Source: Nocardia altamirensis NBRC 108246
GTDB lineage: Bacteria; Actinomycetota; Actinomycetes; Mycobacteriales; Mycobacteriaceae
DNA: 45,939 bases
Direction of reading: 5' to 3'
Assembly: GCF_001612685.1 (NCBI RefSeq)
Contig: NZ_BDAY01000095.1
Coordinates: forward strand, 1 to 45,939
Each line of letters starts with the position of its first letter. Position 1 is the stretch's first letter. The notes beneath the pieces were generated by a model. It did no database searches. It saw only the letters and a list, made by a program, of their open reading frames with translations, and was not told the DNA's origin. Made by a program: the position numbers and the translations under genes. Shown piece by piece: positions 1 to 7,793 of the stretch.

Positions 1-2
1 TC

Positions 3-2789
3 TTGGGCGCGTTGGCAATTGGCGCCCTGGTGTTGGGGGCGCTGGCTCTGGTGGCAGTGCCTGCGGTGCTTGCCGCGTTGGCGTTCGGTGCGGTCGTCGC
101 GTTCGGTGCGGTGCTCGCTGCGGGTGCCGCGGTGCTTGCGGCGCTCGCTGCGGCCGTGCTCGCGCCGTTCGTGCTGGCCCTGCCCGCACTGGCGCTTGCC
201 GCGCTGGTCGGGGCCGGTGCGCTGGCGTTGGGCCTGGCCGGGTTCGTGACGCTCGGTGCGCTGGGTCTGGCCGCCGTTGCTACGGTCGCCGTGCTTGCGC
301 TCGCCGCGTTCGCCGTGGTGGCGCTGCTCTGGTGGACCGGGCCGATCGCGTTGGTCATCCTGGCCGCCATCGGCGTCGCCGGGGCGATCATCCTCGGTGC
401 CCTTGCCCTGGCCGCCGTGGTCGCACTGACGGTGTTCGGTGTCGCGAGCACCATCGCGCTCGGCGCGCTGGCACTGGCGGCGGCCATCGCGATCGCCGCG
501 GTGGTGGTCACCGGTCTCGCCGCGGTGGCGGCTCTTGCCCTGGGCACGGTGATCACGCTCGGCGCACTGGCTGTCGCCGCGCTTGCCGTGGTGGTCTTCG
601 GCTGGTGGACCGGTCCGATCGCGCTCGTTGCGCTGGCCGCCCTCGCGGTGGTGGCGGCGATCGTGGTCGTCGCCGCGGTCGTTGCCGGGGCGATCGTGCT
701 CGGCGGACTCGCCGTCGGCCTGTTGGCCACTCTGGGCGCGCTGGCGTTCGCAGCGGTCGTCGTTGCCGCAGTCCTGGGCGCGCCCGCACTGGCAGCCTTG
801 GCGCTGCCGATCGTGGTCGGGCTCATCGCTCTCGCTCTCGCCGCCCCGATCGTGCTCGGCGCGTTGGTAATCGGCGCGCTGGTGCTCGGTGCGATCGCAC
901 TGGGGCTTGCGGCGCTTGCTGCTCCGTTCATCCTCGGTGCGCTGGCAGTCGGCGCAGTGGTACTCGGCGCTATTGCGCTGGCGGTGGTTGCCGCGCCGTT
1001 CATTCTCGGTGCGTTGGCGATTGGTGCGGTGGTGCTCGGCGCTATCGCGCTAGCTGTTCTCGCTGCACCGATCGTGCTGGGCCTGATCGCGCTGGCGGTG
1101 GTTGCTGTGCCGTTCATCCTGGGTGCGCTGGCAGTCGGTGCGGTGGTGCTCGGTGCCATCGCGCTCGCCGTGCTGGCCGCTCCGGTGATCCTCGGTGCGA
1201 TCGCGCTCGCGGTGCTTGCTGCTCCGTTTGTGCTCGGCGCCTTGGCGATTGGCGCGGTGGTGCTCGGCGCACTGGTGCTCGGTGCGCTGGCACTGGCCGC
1301 ACTGGCCGCTCCGGTGATCCTCGGTGCGATCGCGCTGGCCGTGCTTGCTGCTCCGTTCGTCCTCGGTGCCATCGCACTTGCGGTGCTTGCTGCTCCGTTC
1401 GTGCTCGGCGCCTTGGTGATCGGTGCGCTGGTGCTAGGTGCGCTCGCGCTGGCCGCGGTTGCTGCTCCGTTCGTGTTGGGCGCCCTTGCCCTGGTGGCGA
1501 TTCCGGTGTTGATCGCGGCCGGTCTGGTCGCTGCACCGTTCGTCATCGCGGGACTCGCGGTGCTGGCTTCGCTCGCGCTCGGCGCCGCCGTCGTGCTCGG
1601 GGCCCTGGCCCTCGGTGCGCTTGCGGCAGTGGCGATTCCGGCCCTGATCCTGTTCGGGATCCCGGCACTCGCCATCGGCGCCGCGGTGCTCGGTGCGCTG
1701 GCACTGGCGGCGCTGGCAACTGTTGCCGTGCTGACCGCTCTCGGCGTTGCCGGCGCGATCGGCCTCGGCCTGCTGGTCGCGACCGGCGCGATCGCCCTGA
1801 CCGCGCTGGTGGCGCTCGCTGTTGCGACACCGATCGTGCTCGGCGCGCTGGTGCTCGGTGCGGTCGTCACGGCGGCCGCGCTGATCACCGCAGGCGTGAT
1901 CGGTGGCCTGCTGCTCGGCGCGCTGCTGACGGCGCTTGCGGTGGCCGGACTCGCCGCGGTGGCCGCTGCGGCGGTCGCGGGCGGTGCGGTGATCGCCGCA
2001 CTGATCGCCATCCCGCTGTTCGGCCTGGCCATCCCGGCGGCGCTGGCGGTGCTGTTGGCCGTCGCGCTACTCGGCACGCTGCTCGCACTGGCGTTGCCGG
2101 TGGGTATCGGTGCGGTGCTCGGCCTGGCGGCGCTGGCCGTTGGTGCTGGGCTCGGCCTGGCGGCTCTGGCCGCGGGTGTCGCGCTCGGCCTGGCGGCTCT
2201 GGCGACCGCTGCTGTGCTCGGCTTGGCGGCTCTTGCTACTGCCGCTGCGCTTGGCTTGGCGGCTCTTGCTACTGCTGCCGTGCTCGGCTTGGCGGCTCTT
2301 GCTACTGCCGCTGCGCTTGGCCTGGCGGCCCTGGCGACCGCTGCTGTGCTCGGCTTGGCGGCTCTGGCCGCCGCTGCCGTGCTGACGCCGCTCGCTCTCG
2401 CCGCACTGGCGGCACTGGCGCTGGCGGCCATCGCGGCCATCGCGGCGATCTGCGCGCTGGCCAACCCCGGTCTGCAGTCCTACCTCGTTTCGATCATTCG
2501 GGCTTGGCAGGATCAGGGCACCTCGCGCGGCAACGGCGGTGGCATGGCGCCGACCGGAACCCAGTTCCTCGACGACATCCCTGACACCGCGAGCCTCGCG
2601 GATCTCATTGCCTCGCTGCAGAAGTCGCTCGCCCCGCAGAACAAATGCGCCCCGCAGAAATGCGAGGTTGCTGCCGAGGTCGAGCCCGAAACCGAGGCCG
2701 AGCCCGAACTCCCGCTGGTCGGGAACAACGCGGCCGACGGGCGGATCGCGAAGCAGGAGGACCGTCACCTGGTCGCTGTGTCCCTCTGA
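3..2789 (+). CDS. Giant hydrophobic repeat protein of unknown function (5' partial)
   Basis: I do not recognise this gene. The reading frame is open from the window edge, so the true start is probably upstream. About 820 residues consist almost only of Ala, Leu, Val, Gly and Ile, with occasional Pro, Phe, Thr and Trp and essentially no charged residues. The composition is internally repetitive: five-residue steps such as LGALA-IGAVV-LGAIA, assembled into units of about 14 and 24 residues that begin AAP, and later eight 11-residue units beginning LGLAALA. The last ~105 residues are different: polar and acidic, with a short CAPQKC motif and a Glu-rich stretch. The frame is supported by high GC at third codon positions, by the ordinary C-terminal tail and by a stop placed just before a strong palindrome and two well-spaced small genes. 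A membrane-embedded or self-associating helical protein is likely, but this is inference. Confidence 0.7.
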   Translation: MGALAIGALVLGALALVAVPAVLAALAFGAVVAFGAVLAAGAAVLAALAAAVLAPFVLALPALALAALVGAGALALGLAGFVTLGALGLAAVATVAVLALAAFAVVALLWWTGPIALVILAAIGVAGAIILGALALAAVVALTVFGVASTIALGALALAAAIAIAAVVVTGLAAVAALALGTVITLGALAVAALAVVVFGWWTGPIALVALAALAVVAAIVVVAAVVAGAIVLGGLAVGLLATLGALAFAAVVVAAVLGAPALAALALPIVVGLIALALAAPIVLGALVIGALVLGAIALGLAALAAPFILGALAVGAVVLGAIALAVVAAPFILGALAIGAVVLGAIALAVLAAPIVLGLIALAVVAVPFILGALAVGAVVLGAIALAVLAAPVILGAIALAVLAAPFVLGALAIGAVVLGALVLGALALAALAAPVILGAIALAVLAAPFVLGAIALAVLAAPFVLGALVIGALVLGALALAAVAAPFVLGALALVAIPVLIAAGLVAAPFVIAGLAVLASLALGAAVVLGALALGALAAVAIPALILFGIPALAIGAAVLGALALAALATVAVLTALGVAGAIGLGLLVATGAIALTALVALAVATPIVLGALVLGAVVTAAALITAGVIGGLLLGALLTALAVAGLAAVAAAAVAGGAVIAALIAIPLFGLAIPAALAVLLAVALLGTLLALALPVGIGAVLGLAALAVGAGLGLAALAAGVALGLAALATAAVLGLAALATAAALGLAALATAAVLGLAALATAAALGLAALATAAVLGLAALAAAAVLTPLALAALAALALAAIAAIAAICALANPGLQSYLVSIIRAWQDQGTSRGNGGGMAPTGTQFLDDIPDTASLADLIASLQKSLAPQNKCAPQKCEVAAEVEPETEAEPELPLVGNNAADGRIAKQEDRHLVAVSL
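838..1500 (+). repeat. Mosaic coding repeat, 14- and 24-residue AAP units
   Basis: Within the hydrophobic gene, translated units starting AAPFILGA or AAPVILGA recur about ten times. Long units are about 24 residues and short units about 14. The short unit looks like the long one with two five-residue steps removed, which suggests expansion and contraction by recombination in multiples of 15 bases. Confidence 0.75.
2118..2381 (+). repeat. Eight tandem 33-bp units (11-residue repeat)
   Basis: Units start at 2118, 2151, 2184, 2217, 2250, 2283, 2316 and 2349 without gaps. Each encodes LGLAALA followed by four small residues (often TAAV or TAAA). Units 4 and 6 appear identical in DNA, and 3 and 7 nearly so, suggesting recent duplication. 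An 11-residue period fits an alpha helix (three turns). Confidence 0.9.
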
Positions 2790-2793
2790 TCCA

Positions 2794-2829
2794 CCGGTTC
2801 CGGCGTTCTCGCGAGAACGCCGGAACCGG
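2794..2829. terminator. Perfect 36-bp palindrome after the repeat gene
   Basis: The sequence is identical to its own reverse complement over 36 bases, centred on TCGCGA, and begins 4 nt after the TGA of the repeat gene. As RNA it would form a very stable hairpin. There is no T-tract, so it may be a terminator/attenuator or an mRNA stability element separating the large gene from the two small ones. Confidence 0.6.
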
Positions 2830-2897
2830 CTCCGGCCGGATCAGCAAACCGAAATCTCTGTCCCGCAACGAAATACCACCAACACAGGAGAAATCCG

Positions 2898-3422
2898 ATG
2901 AACCCCGAGACCACCGACACCGACTCTGGATTCGACCCATCCGATCCGGCACTGCACCTCGAATACCTGTACGGGCCGCAGTGGCGTGACGTCGTGAAGA
3001 TCGTCGAACGCGCCGCCCAGCTCACCTCCGACGAGATCGAGCTGCTCAATGTCCATGCGGACAAAGGGATGCCGACGTCGCTGTCCGGCAGCGAAGGCCT
3101 CGCCGGGCTGCTGTCGAACTTCCGCAAGTCGACCGACGACTCGAAGGCGACGCAGATCGCGGCAGACACGGCAAAGGAATTCGGCCGCACCCGTGCGGTG
3201 CAGGTCGCTGGTCTCATTGCCGGACAGGCGATTTCGCCGATGACCACCGGAGACAGCGACGGTTTCGGCGGGCTGCTGAAGTCGCTCGGCGCACTCGGCG
3301 CACTCACCACCGTCAACCGTGCCGTTATCGCCGCGGTGCTCGGCGACCTGATCGGTCGCGGCGACTTCACCGACGACATCTACCACACGCTGATGGACCC
3401 CTGGTCCGACACCATCTTCTGA
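2898..3422 (+). CDS. Hypothetical protein, 174 aa, in the repeat-protein cluster
   Basis: I do not recognise this protein. The ATG is preceded by AGGAGA at good spacing. The N-terminal ~50 residues are acidic with an aromatic stretch (LEYLYGPQW). The middle holds a polar helix-like region, and residues ~105-150 are Gly/Ala/Leu-rich and moderately hydrophobic (GGLLKSLGALGAL), recalling in a milder form the composition of the upstream giant protein. The C-terminus is acidic and aromatic (DPWSDTIF). No signal peptide or catalytic motif is seen. It lies 108 nt after the repeat gene, across the palindrome, and 34 nt before the 91-aa gene. Co-transcription suggests a shared process, perhaps as an accessory or adaptor of the hydrophobic protein, but no function can be assigned. 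Confidence 0.75.
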   Translation: MNPETTDTDSGFDPSDPALHLEYLYGPQWRDVVKIVERAAQLTSDEIELLNVHADKGMPTSLSGSEGLAGLLSNFRKSTDDSKATQIAADTAKEFGRTRAVQVAGLIAGQAISPMTTGDSDGFGGLLKSLGALGALTTVNRAVIAAVLGDLIGRGDFTDDIYHTLMDPWSDTIF

Positions 3423-3456
3423 CCCTTCGGCCACCACACGCACAGGAGGTTCGATC

Positions 3457-3732
3457 ATGTTCGAGACCCGATCCAGCGCCAACACCGCGGCCCCGTTCTC
3501 CGGGCTGCTCGATGTCAGCTCCGCTCCGGTCAACTTCGGCTACTACGAGGAGAACGCGACCGACGCGGAGACCATCGTCCGCCTCCGCGACGAGGCTCGC
3601 CCTGGACCTGTCGGGTGGTGGAACCGGCACCGCGTCATCGGAACCGGTGTCGGGATGGCACTGGTGCTGACGCTGGGTCTGTTGCCTGCGGTGCAGAATG
3701 CCCTGCTCATGGGGCTTGCCCAAGTCCTATGA
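3457..3732 (+). CDS. Small single-pass membrane protein, 91 aa, unknown function
   Basis: AGGAGG lies 7 nt before the ATG, a strong ribosome binding site. The first ~50 residues are soluble and polar (an NFGYYEENATDAETI stretch, then RLRDEARPGP). Residues ~52-58 are WWNRHR, and ~60-90 form one hydrophobic segment running to the C-terminus (GVGMALVLTLGLLP and on). This predicts a tail-anchored protein with its soluble part probably in the cytoplasm. It is the last gene of the three-gene unit and is followed by two hairpins. No family is recognised. Its membrane anchor would place it near the hydrophobic repeat protein, but interaction is only inferred. Confidence 0.75.
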   Translation: MFETRSSANTAAPFSGLLDVSSAPVNFGYYEENATDAETIVRLRDEARPGPVGWWNRHRVIGTGVGMALVLTLGLLPAVQNALLMGLAQVL

Positions 3733-3744
3733 GCAGATCCGCGG

Positions 3745-3792
3745 CGCCCATCGTCGGCTCGGCGATGGGCGTCGCGGCGTCCGCGCCGCGAC
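3745..3792 (+). terminator. Tandem hairpins closing the small-gene unit
   Basis: The first hairpin has arms CGCCCATCG (3745-3753) and CGATGGGCG (3763-3771) with a 9-nt loop. The second has arms GTCGCGGCG (3771-3779) and CGCCGCGAC (3784-3792) with a 4-nt loop. They begin 13 nt after the stop of the 91-aa gene. No T-tract follows, as is common for actinobacterial terminators. Confidence 0.6.
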
Positions 3793-3810
3793 CCTGGTTC
3801 GGCGATGTCC

Positions 3811-3825
3811 GCTGATAAGATCAGC
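3811..3825. promoter_or_regulatory. Operator-like inverted repeat upstream of the WD40 gene
   Basis: Perfect 6-bp arms GCTGAT and ATCAGC with a 3-nt centre, in the 215-nt gap before the NTPase/WD40 gene. A second structure follows at 3936-3965 (CCCCTC paired with GAGGGG around an inner CGGCG/CGCCG stem). Either could regulate the next gene; no binding protein is indicated. Confidence 0.25.
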
Positions 3826-4007
3826 TGGCCGTTCGGCATCGTCACCTCGCTACCGCACTTCCCGGATACCCGAAAGCTCGGTGGAGATCATGCGATTGCC
3901 CTGTTCGCTGCCCGGCACGGCAGCCACGATCCGCGCCCCTCGGCGTTAGGCCGCCGATGGAGGGGCAGGTTACCCGCAGGCCCCCCGGTTCGATGCTGGG
4001 GAACCTC

Positions 4008-7000
4008 GTGAGTGGTATGAGCCGTCCCGAAGGACGGCGACTCTTCGCGGTCCGGCTCGGCGAGCTGTTCGTCGCCGCGGGGTCGCCGCCGGTGAAGTCG
4101 GTGGTCCGTGCCGCCAACGCGCGCATCCCCGAGGGCGCGACCCGGATCACCGCGCAGCGGATCAGCGACTGGCGGCGCGGCAACCGCACGCCTGCCACCT
4201 TCGTCTCGGTCCGTCCGGTGCTCGAGGTCTTGATCGCCGAGGCCCGGCGCAGGGCCGCCGACACGCCTGGCATCGATGCCTCGCTGCTGGATCTGGTGCG
4301 CTGGCACGAAGATTGGAAGGGGGCACGGGTCGATCCGCCCGCGCCCGATATCGATCGTGAGCCCTACCGTGGACTCTGGGCGTACCGACCAGAGGACAGC
4401 GACCTGTTCTTCGGCCGCGACGAGGCGAAACAGCAACTGCTGGAGGTGATGTCGGCCGCCGAGTCGAGCGAGCTGGTGTCGATGGTGCTGCTGCTCGGCG
4501 CCTCCGGCATCGGCAAGACCTCGCTGCTGGCCACCACATTGCTCGCCGCGCCTGGTGCGCGCACGCCGATCACCATGACGCCGGGCGACGATCCGATGAC
4601 CGCGCTGGCGATCGCGCTGGACGACCGCCCGCAGGGTCCGTGCTTGCTGCTGGTGGATCAAGGCGAGGAGCTGTTCACCCGTTGCGCGAATGACGCACTG
4701 CGGCAACGGTTCCTGGCCGCCCTGACGATGCTCGCCGGTCCGCAGTCCGAGCAGCCGACCATGGTCGTGATGTCGTTCGACACCGCGCACCTGCCCAAGC
4801 TTCTGCGCTATCCGGAACTGATGATGGTGCTGCGCGATCACGTCATGCTGCTCAACCCGATGACGCCCGAGGAAATGCGCGAGGCCATCGTCCGGCCCGC
4901 CGCGGTCACCGGACTGCGCGTGGAGGACAGCCTGGTCGAGGTCCTGCTGCAGGATCTGGCCACCATCGACGCGCACAGTTCGGTGCGACTACCGCTCGTC
5001 TCCTTCGTGCTCGCCGCCACCTGGGCGAATCGGCGCGGCCGGACGTTGACCCTCGATGCCTACCGCGAAGCCGGTGGCTTGGCGCGGGCCGGTGCGGTCG
5101 GTGGTGAGATGTTCTGGTCGCGGCTCACCGAGGCCGAACACGAGAGCGCACGGCATGTGCTGATCGCATTGACGATCACCGGGCCGACCGGCGTTGTCCG
5201 CAATCGGATGCCGGTCCAGGGACTGATCGAGGAATCCGCCGATCCGGCCGCTGTCCGGTCCGTCATCGCGCGGCTGACCGAACTGCGCATGGTCGTGCGC
5301 CGCGGCGAGGACATCGAGCTGGTGCACGACCTGCTGCTCACCGGATGGCCTCGGATGGCCGAATGGCTGGCCGAGGAAAAGGAATTCGCGCCGGCCCGCC
5401 AGCGCATCGAAGCCGACGCCCGCGAGTGGGCGCGGCAGGAGCGCCCGACGTCGCTGCTCTACTCCAGGACTCGGCTCGAGGACGCGGCCGAGTGGATGCA
5501 GCGCACCGAGTCGTCGAATCGGCTTGCCCGCGAGTTCGTTTCGACGTCGCTGTCGCGCCAGCAGGCGCGGACCGTGCGGCGCAGGCTGATCCTGACCGCC
5601 GTGGCCATGCTCGCCGTGGTGGCGCTGGCGCTGTCGGTGGTGGTGGTCGGGCAGCGCGCGAAGGTCGCGCAGGAGCACAAGGACGTGCTGCGCAGTCAGC
5701 TCATCGAGCAGTCGCAGCGGATCGAGGACGTCGACGGCGGGTTGTCGGCGCAGCTCGCGCTCGCGGCCTATCGGTTGAATCCCGCCGATCCCGCCGCACG
5801 GGCCAGGCTGCTCGCGGCGCAGGTGCTGCCGCTGAGCATCGGCTCGGCAGCCGCGCACAAGGGACTCGTCCGGCAGCTTGCGTTGAGTCAGGGCCGAAAG
5901 TTGTTGGCCAGTGCGGGAGATGACGGCTTCATCCGACTATGGGACATCGCGGATCCGCTCACCGTCACCCCGGTCGGGCCGGAATTGAGCGGTCATCGCG
6001 GGCACGTCGAATCGGTGGCGTTCGCGCCGGATGGTGGCACGCTGGTCAGCGTCGGCGGCGACGGGACGGTGCGACTCTGGGATGTCCAGGATCCCCAGCA
6101 GGCGCGTCAGGTCGGTCAATTCGATATCGGCACGGCTCTCACCACTGTCGCCTATCTGCCGACCGGCCGCACCGTGGTCGTCGGTGGCATCGATGGCACC
6201 GTGACCTTTCTGAATGTGGAGTCACCGCAAGCTGTTCGGCGGCTCGGGGAGCCCCTCGCCGTGCACACCGGCGCGGTCCGCGCGCTGACGCAGGCGCAGG
6301 ACTCCGGCATGCTTGCCAGTGCAGGCGACGACCGCACGGTGCGGTTGTGGGACGTCAGCGACGCGGAGCGGCCTGCGCCACTCGGTGTTCCGTTGCTTGC
6401 CGAAGGTTCGGTCCAGGCAACGGCTTTCGGTCCCGGCGGCCGGTTCGCGGCAGGCACCGCGGACGGCATGGTGCAGGTCTGGAACGTGACGGACCCGAAT
6501 CGCCCGCAGCTGATCGGCCAGCATCAACGCCGCCCCGTGCCGATCACCCGGCTCGAATTCTGGCTGGGCGGGCGGCTGCTCACCGTCGCGGACGCGGGCG
6601 GCACCCTGCGTGGCTTGAACACCAACCGCCCCGACCGCATCGCCCCGATCGGCAGGGAGATCCGCGGCAACAGCGGTTCGGTGCAGTCCTTCGTGATCGT
6701 CTCGGATGCCCAGGTGGTGACCGCAGGCGCGGACGGACGGCTCCGGACCTGGAGTCATGCGCGGGTGGACGTGCCCATCGTGTTCGCGGGCGCGCTCAGC
6801 TCGATCGCCTTCGACAAGGCGGGCAAGGTGCTCGCGAGTGGGCTGCGGGACGGCCAGGTCAACGTGTGGAATGTGGCCAATCCGGCCTACAGCCGCTCGG
6901 TCAGTGAGGTGCAGGCCGGGCTACCGGAGCGCAGAGGGACCGAGGTCGCGCTGCGCCCGGACGGGCAGCTGCTGGCAACGGCGGGCGGCGGCGAGGTCAA

Positions 7001-7793
7001 GCTGTGGAATCTGGCCGACCCCGCGCATCCCGTCCCGCTCGGCGCGTTGCCCGGCGCCGGAGTCGGTGGCCCCCTTGCCTTCTCGCCGAAGGGGGATCGG
7101 CTGCTCACCGGGATCGACCGCCGCTCGCTGCAGCTGTGGGACGTGTCCGATCCCGGCGCCGTGCGACCGCTGGCGAACCTGTCGACCGGCCACGACCGCC
7201 ACGTCGAACTCGCGGCGTTCGCGCCGGGCCGCTCGCTCGTCGCGGCCGCCGACGACGATTCGCGAATACACGTGTGGGACAGCGCAGATCCGCGCAAACC
7301 ACCGGCGTCGCTCGACGTGCACGGCGCGAACGTGCGGGCGTTGCTGTTCGGCAACGACGGCAAAACGCTGTTCGGTGCGGACGACGACGGCATGATCCGC
7401 TGGTGGGACGTCTCCGACCTGGCCGACATCCGTGAGCTGGGCGAAGTGCGCGCGCACACCGCGGGGGTGCGGACCTTGGCACTCGATCAATCCGGTCGCC
7501 GCCTGGCCTCCGGTGGTGACGACCAGACGGCCCGGGTGTGGAACATCGCCGATCCGTCCGACGTCAAGCCGCTCGGCGATCTGCTCGAAGCGCAGGCAGG
7601 CTGGATGTGGTTCCTGCGCTTCGATCCGAACGACGAGTCGCGCCTGATCGGTGTCGGCGATCAGATGTCCGCGTCGTGGTACATCGATCCGGACGACGTG
7701 GCGGCGAAGCTGTGCGCTGCTTCGGCTGCGCAGATCGACGAGGAGACCTGGAAGGCGCGACTCCCGTCGGTGCCCTATGTCCGCACCTGCTGA
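4008..7793 (+). CDS. nSTAND NTPase with HTH-like N-terminus and WD40 repeats
   Basis: This is a signal-transduction NTPase of the STAND type. From the N-terminus: an HTH-like region common in actinobacterial homologues (ITAQRISDWRRGNRTP, about residues 45-60); a P-loop NTPase with Walker A GASGIGKT (about 164-171) and Walker B LLLVDQGEE (about 213-221); a helical region; one membrane segment (about 527-550); then about 600 residues of WD40-type repeats. At least eleven blades end in variants of RLWDVSDP, enough for two propellers. I chose GTG 4008, with GGGGA upstream, over ATG 3957, which lies in a predicted hairpin; ATG 4017 is also possible. Such proteins are thought to oligomerise on sensing a ligand. 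No obvious effector domain is visible, so the output is unknown. Its 3' end overlaps the convergent MFS gene by 19 bp. Confidence 0.88.
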   Translation: MSGMSRPEGRRLFAVRLGELFVAAGSPPVKSVVRAANARIPEGATRITAQRISDWRRGNRTPATFVSVRPVLEVLIAEARRRAADTPGIDASLLDLVRWHEDWKGARVDPPAPDIDREPYRGLWAYRPEDSDLFFGRDEAKQQLLEVMSAAESSELVSMVLLLGASGIGKTSLLATTLLAAPGARTPITMTPGDDPMTALAIALDDRPQGPCLLLVDQGEELFTRCANDALRQRFLAALTMLAGPQSEQPTMVVMSFDTAHLPKLLRYPELMMVLRDHVMLLNPMTPEEMREAIVRPAAVTGLRVEDSLVEVLLQDLATIDAHSSVRLPLVSFVLAATWANRRGRTLTLDAYREAGGLARAGAVGGEMFWSRLTEAEHESARHVLIALTITGPTGVVRNRMPVQGLIEESADPAAVRSVIARLTELRMVVRRGEDIELVHDLLLTGWPRMAEWLAEEKEFAPARQRIEADAREWARQERPTSLLYSRTRLEDAAEWMQRTESSNRLAREFVSTSLSRQQARTVRRRLILTAVAMLAVVALALSVVVVGQRAKVAQEHKDVLRSQLIEQSQRIEDVDGGLSAQLALAAYRLNPADPAARARLLAAQVLPLSIGSAAAHKGLVRQLALSQGRKLLASAGDDGFIRLWDIADPLTVTPVGPELSGHRGHVESVAFAPDGGTLVSVGGDGTVRLWDVQDPQQARQVGQFDIGTALTTVAYLPTGRTVVVGGIDGTVTFLNVESPQAVRRLGEPLAVHTGAVRALTQAQDSGMLASAGDDRTVRLWDVSDAERPAPLGVPLLAEGSVQATAFGPGGRFAAGTADGMVQVWNVTDPNRPQLIGQHQRRPVPITRLEFWLGGRLLTVADAGGTLRGLNTNRPDRIAPIGREIRGNSGSVQSFVIVSDAQVVTAGADGRLRTWSHARVDVPIVFAGALSSIAFDKAGKVLASGLRDGQVNVWNVANPAYSRSVSEVQAGLPERRGTEVALRPDGQLLATAGGGEVKLWNLADPAHPVPLGALPGAGVGGPLAFSPKGDRLLTGIDRRSLQLWDVSDPGAVRPLANLSTGHDRHVELAAFAPGRSLVAAADDDSRIHVWDSADPRKPPASLDVHGANVRALLFGNDGKTLFGADDDGMIRWWDVSDLADIRELGEVRAHTAGVRTLALDQSGRRLASGGDDQTARVWNIADPSDVKPLGDLLEAQAGWMWFLRFDPNDESRLIGVGDQMSASWYIDPDDVAAKLCAASAAQIDEETWKARLPSVPYVRTC

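Noticed and set aside
2118..2381. CRISPR-like regular 33-bp periodicity
   Set aside because: The units are contiguous with no unique spacers, stay in frame and encode an 11-residue protein repeat.
332..2584. Long Arg-rich open frame overlapping the hydrophobic repeat gene, and similar frames on the minus strand
   Set aside because: It is a shadow of the high-GC hydrophobic frame: extreme Arg/Gly/Cys composition, no ribosome binding site, and it ends before the ordinary tail of the real gene.
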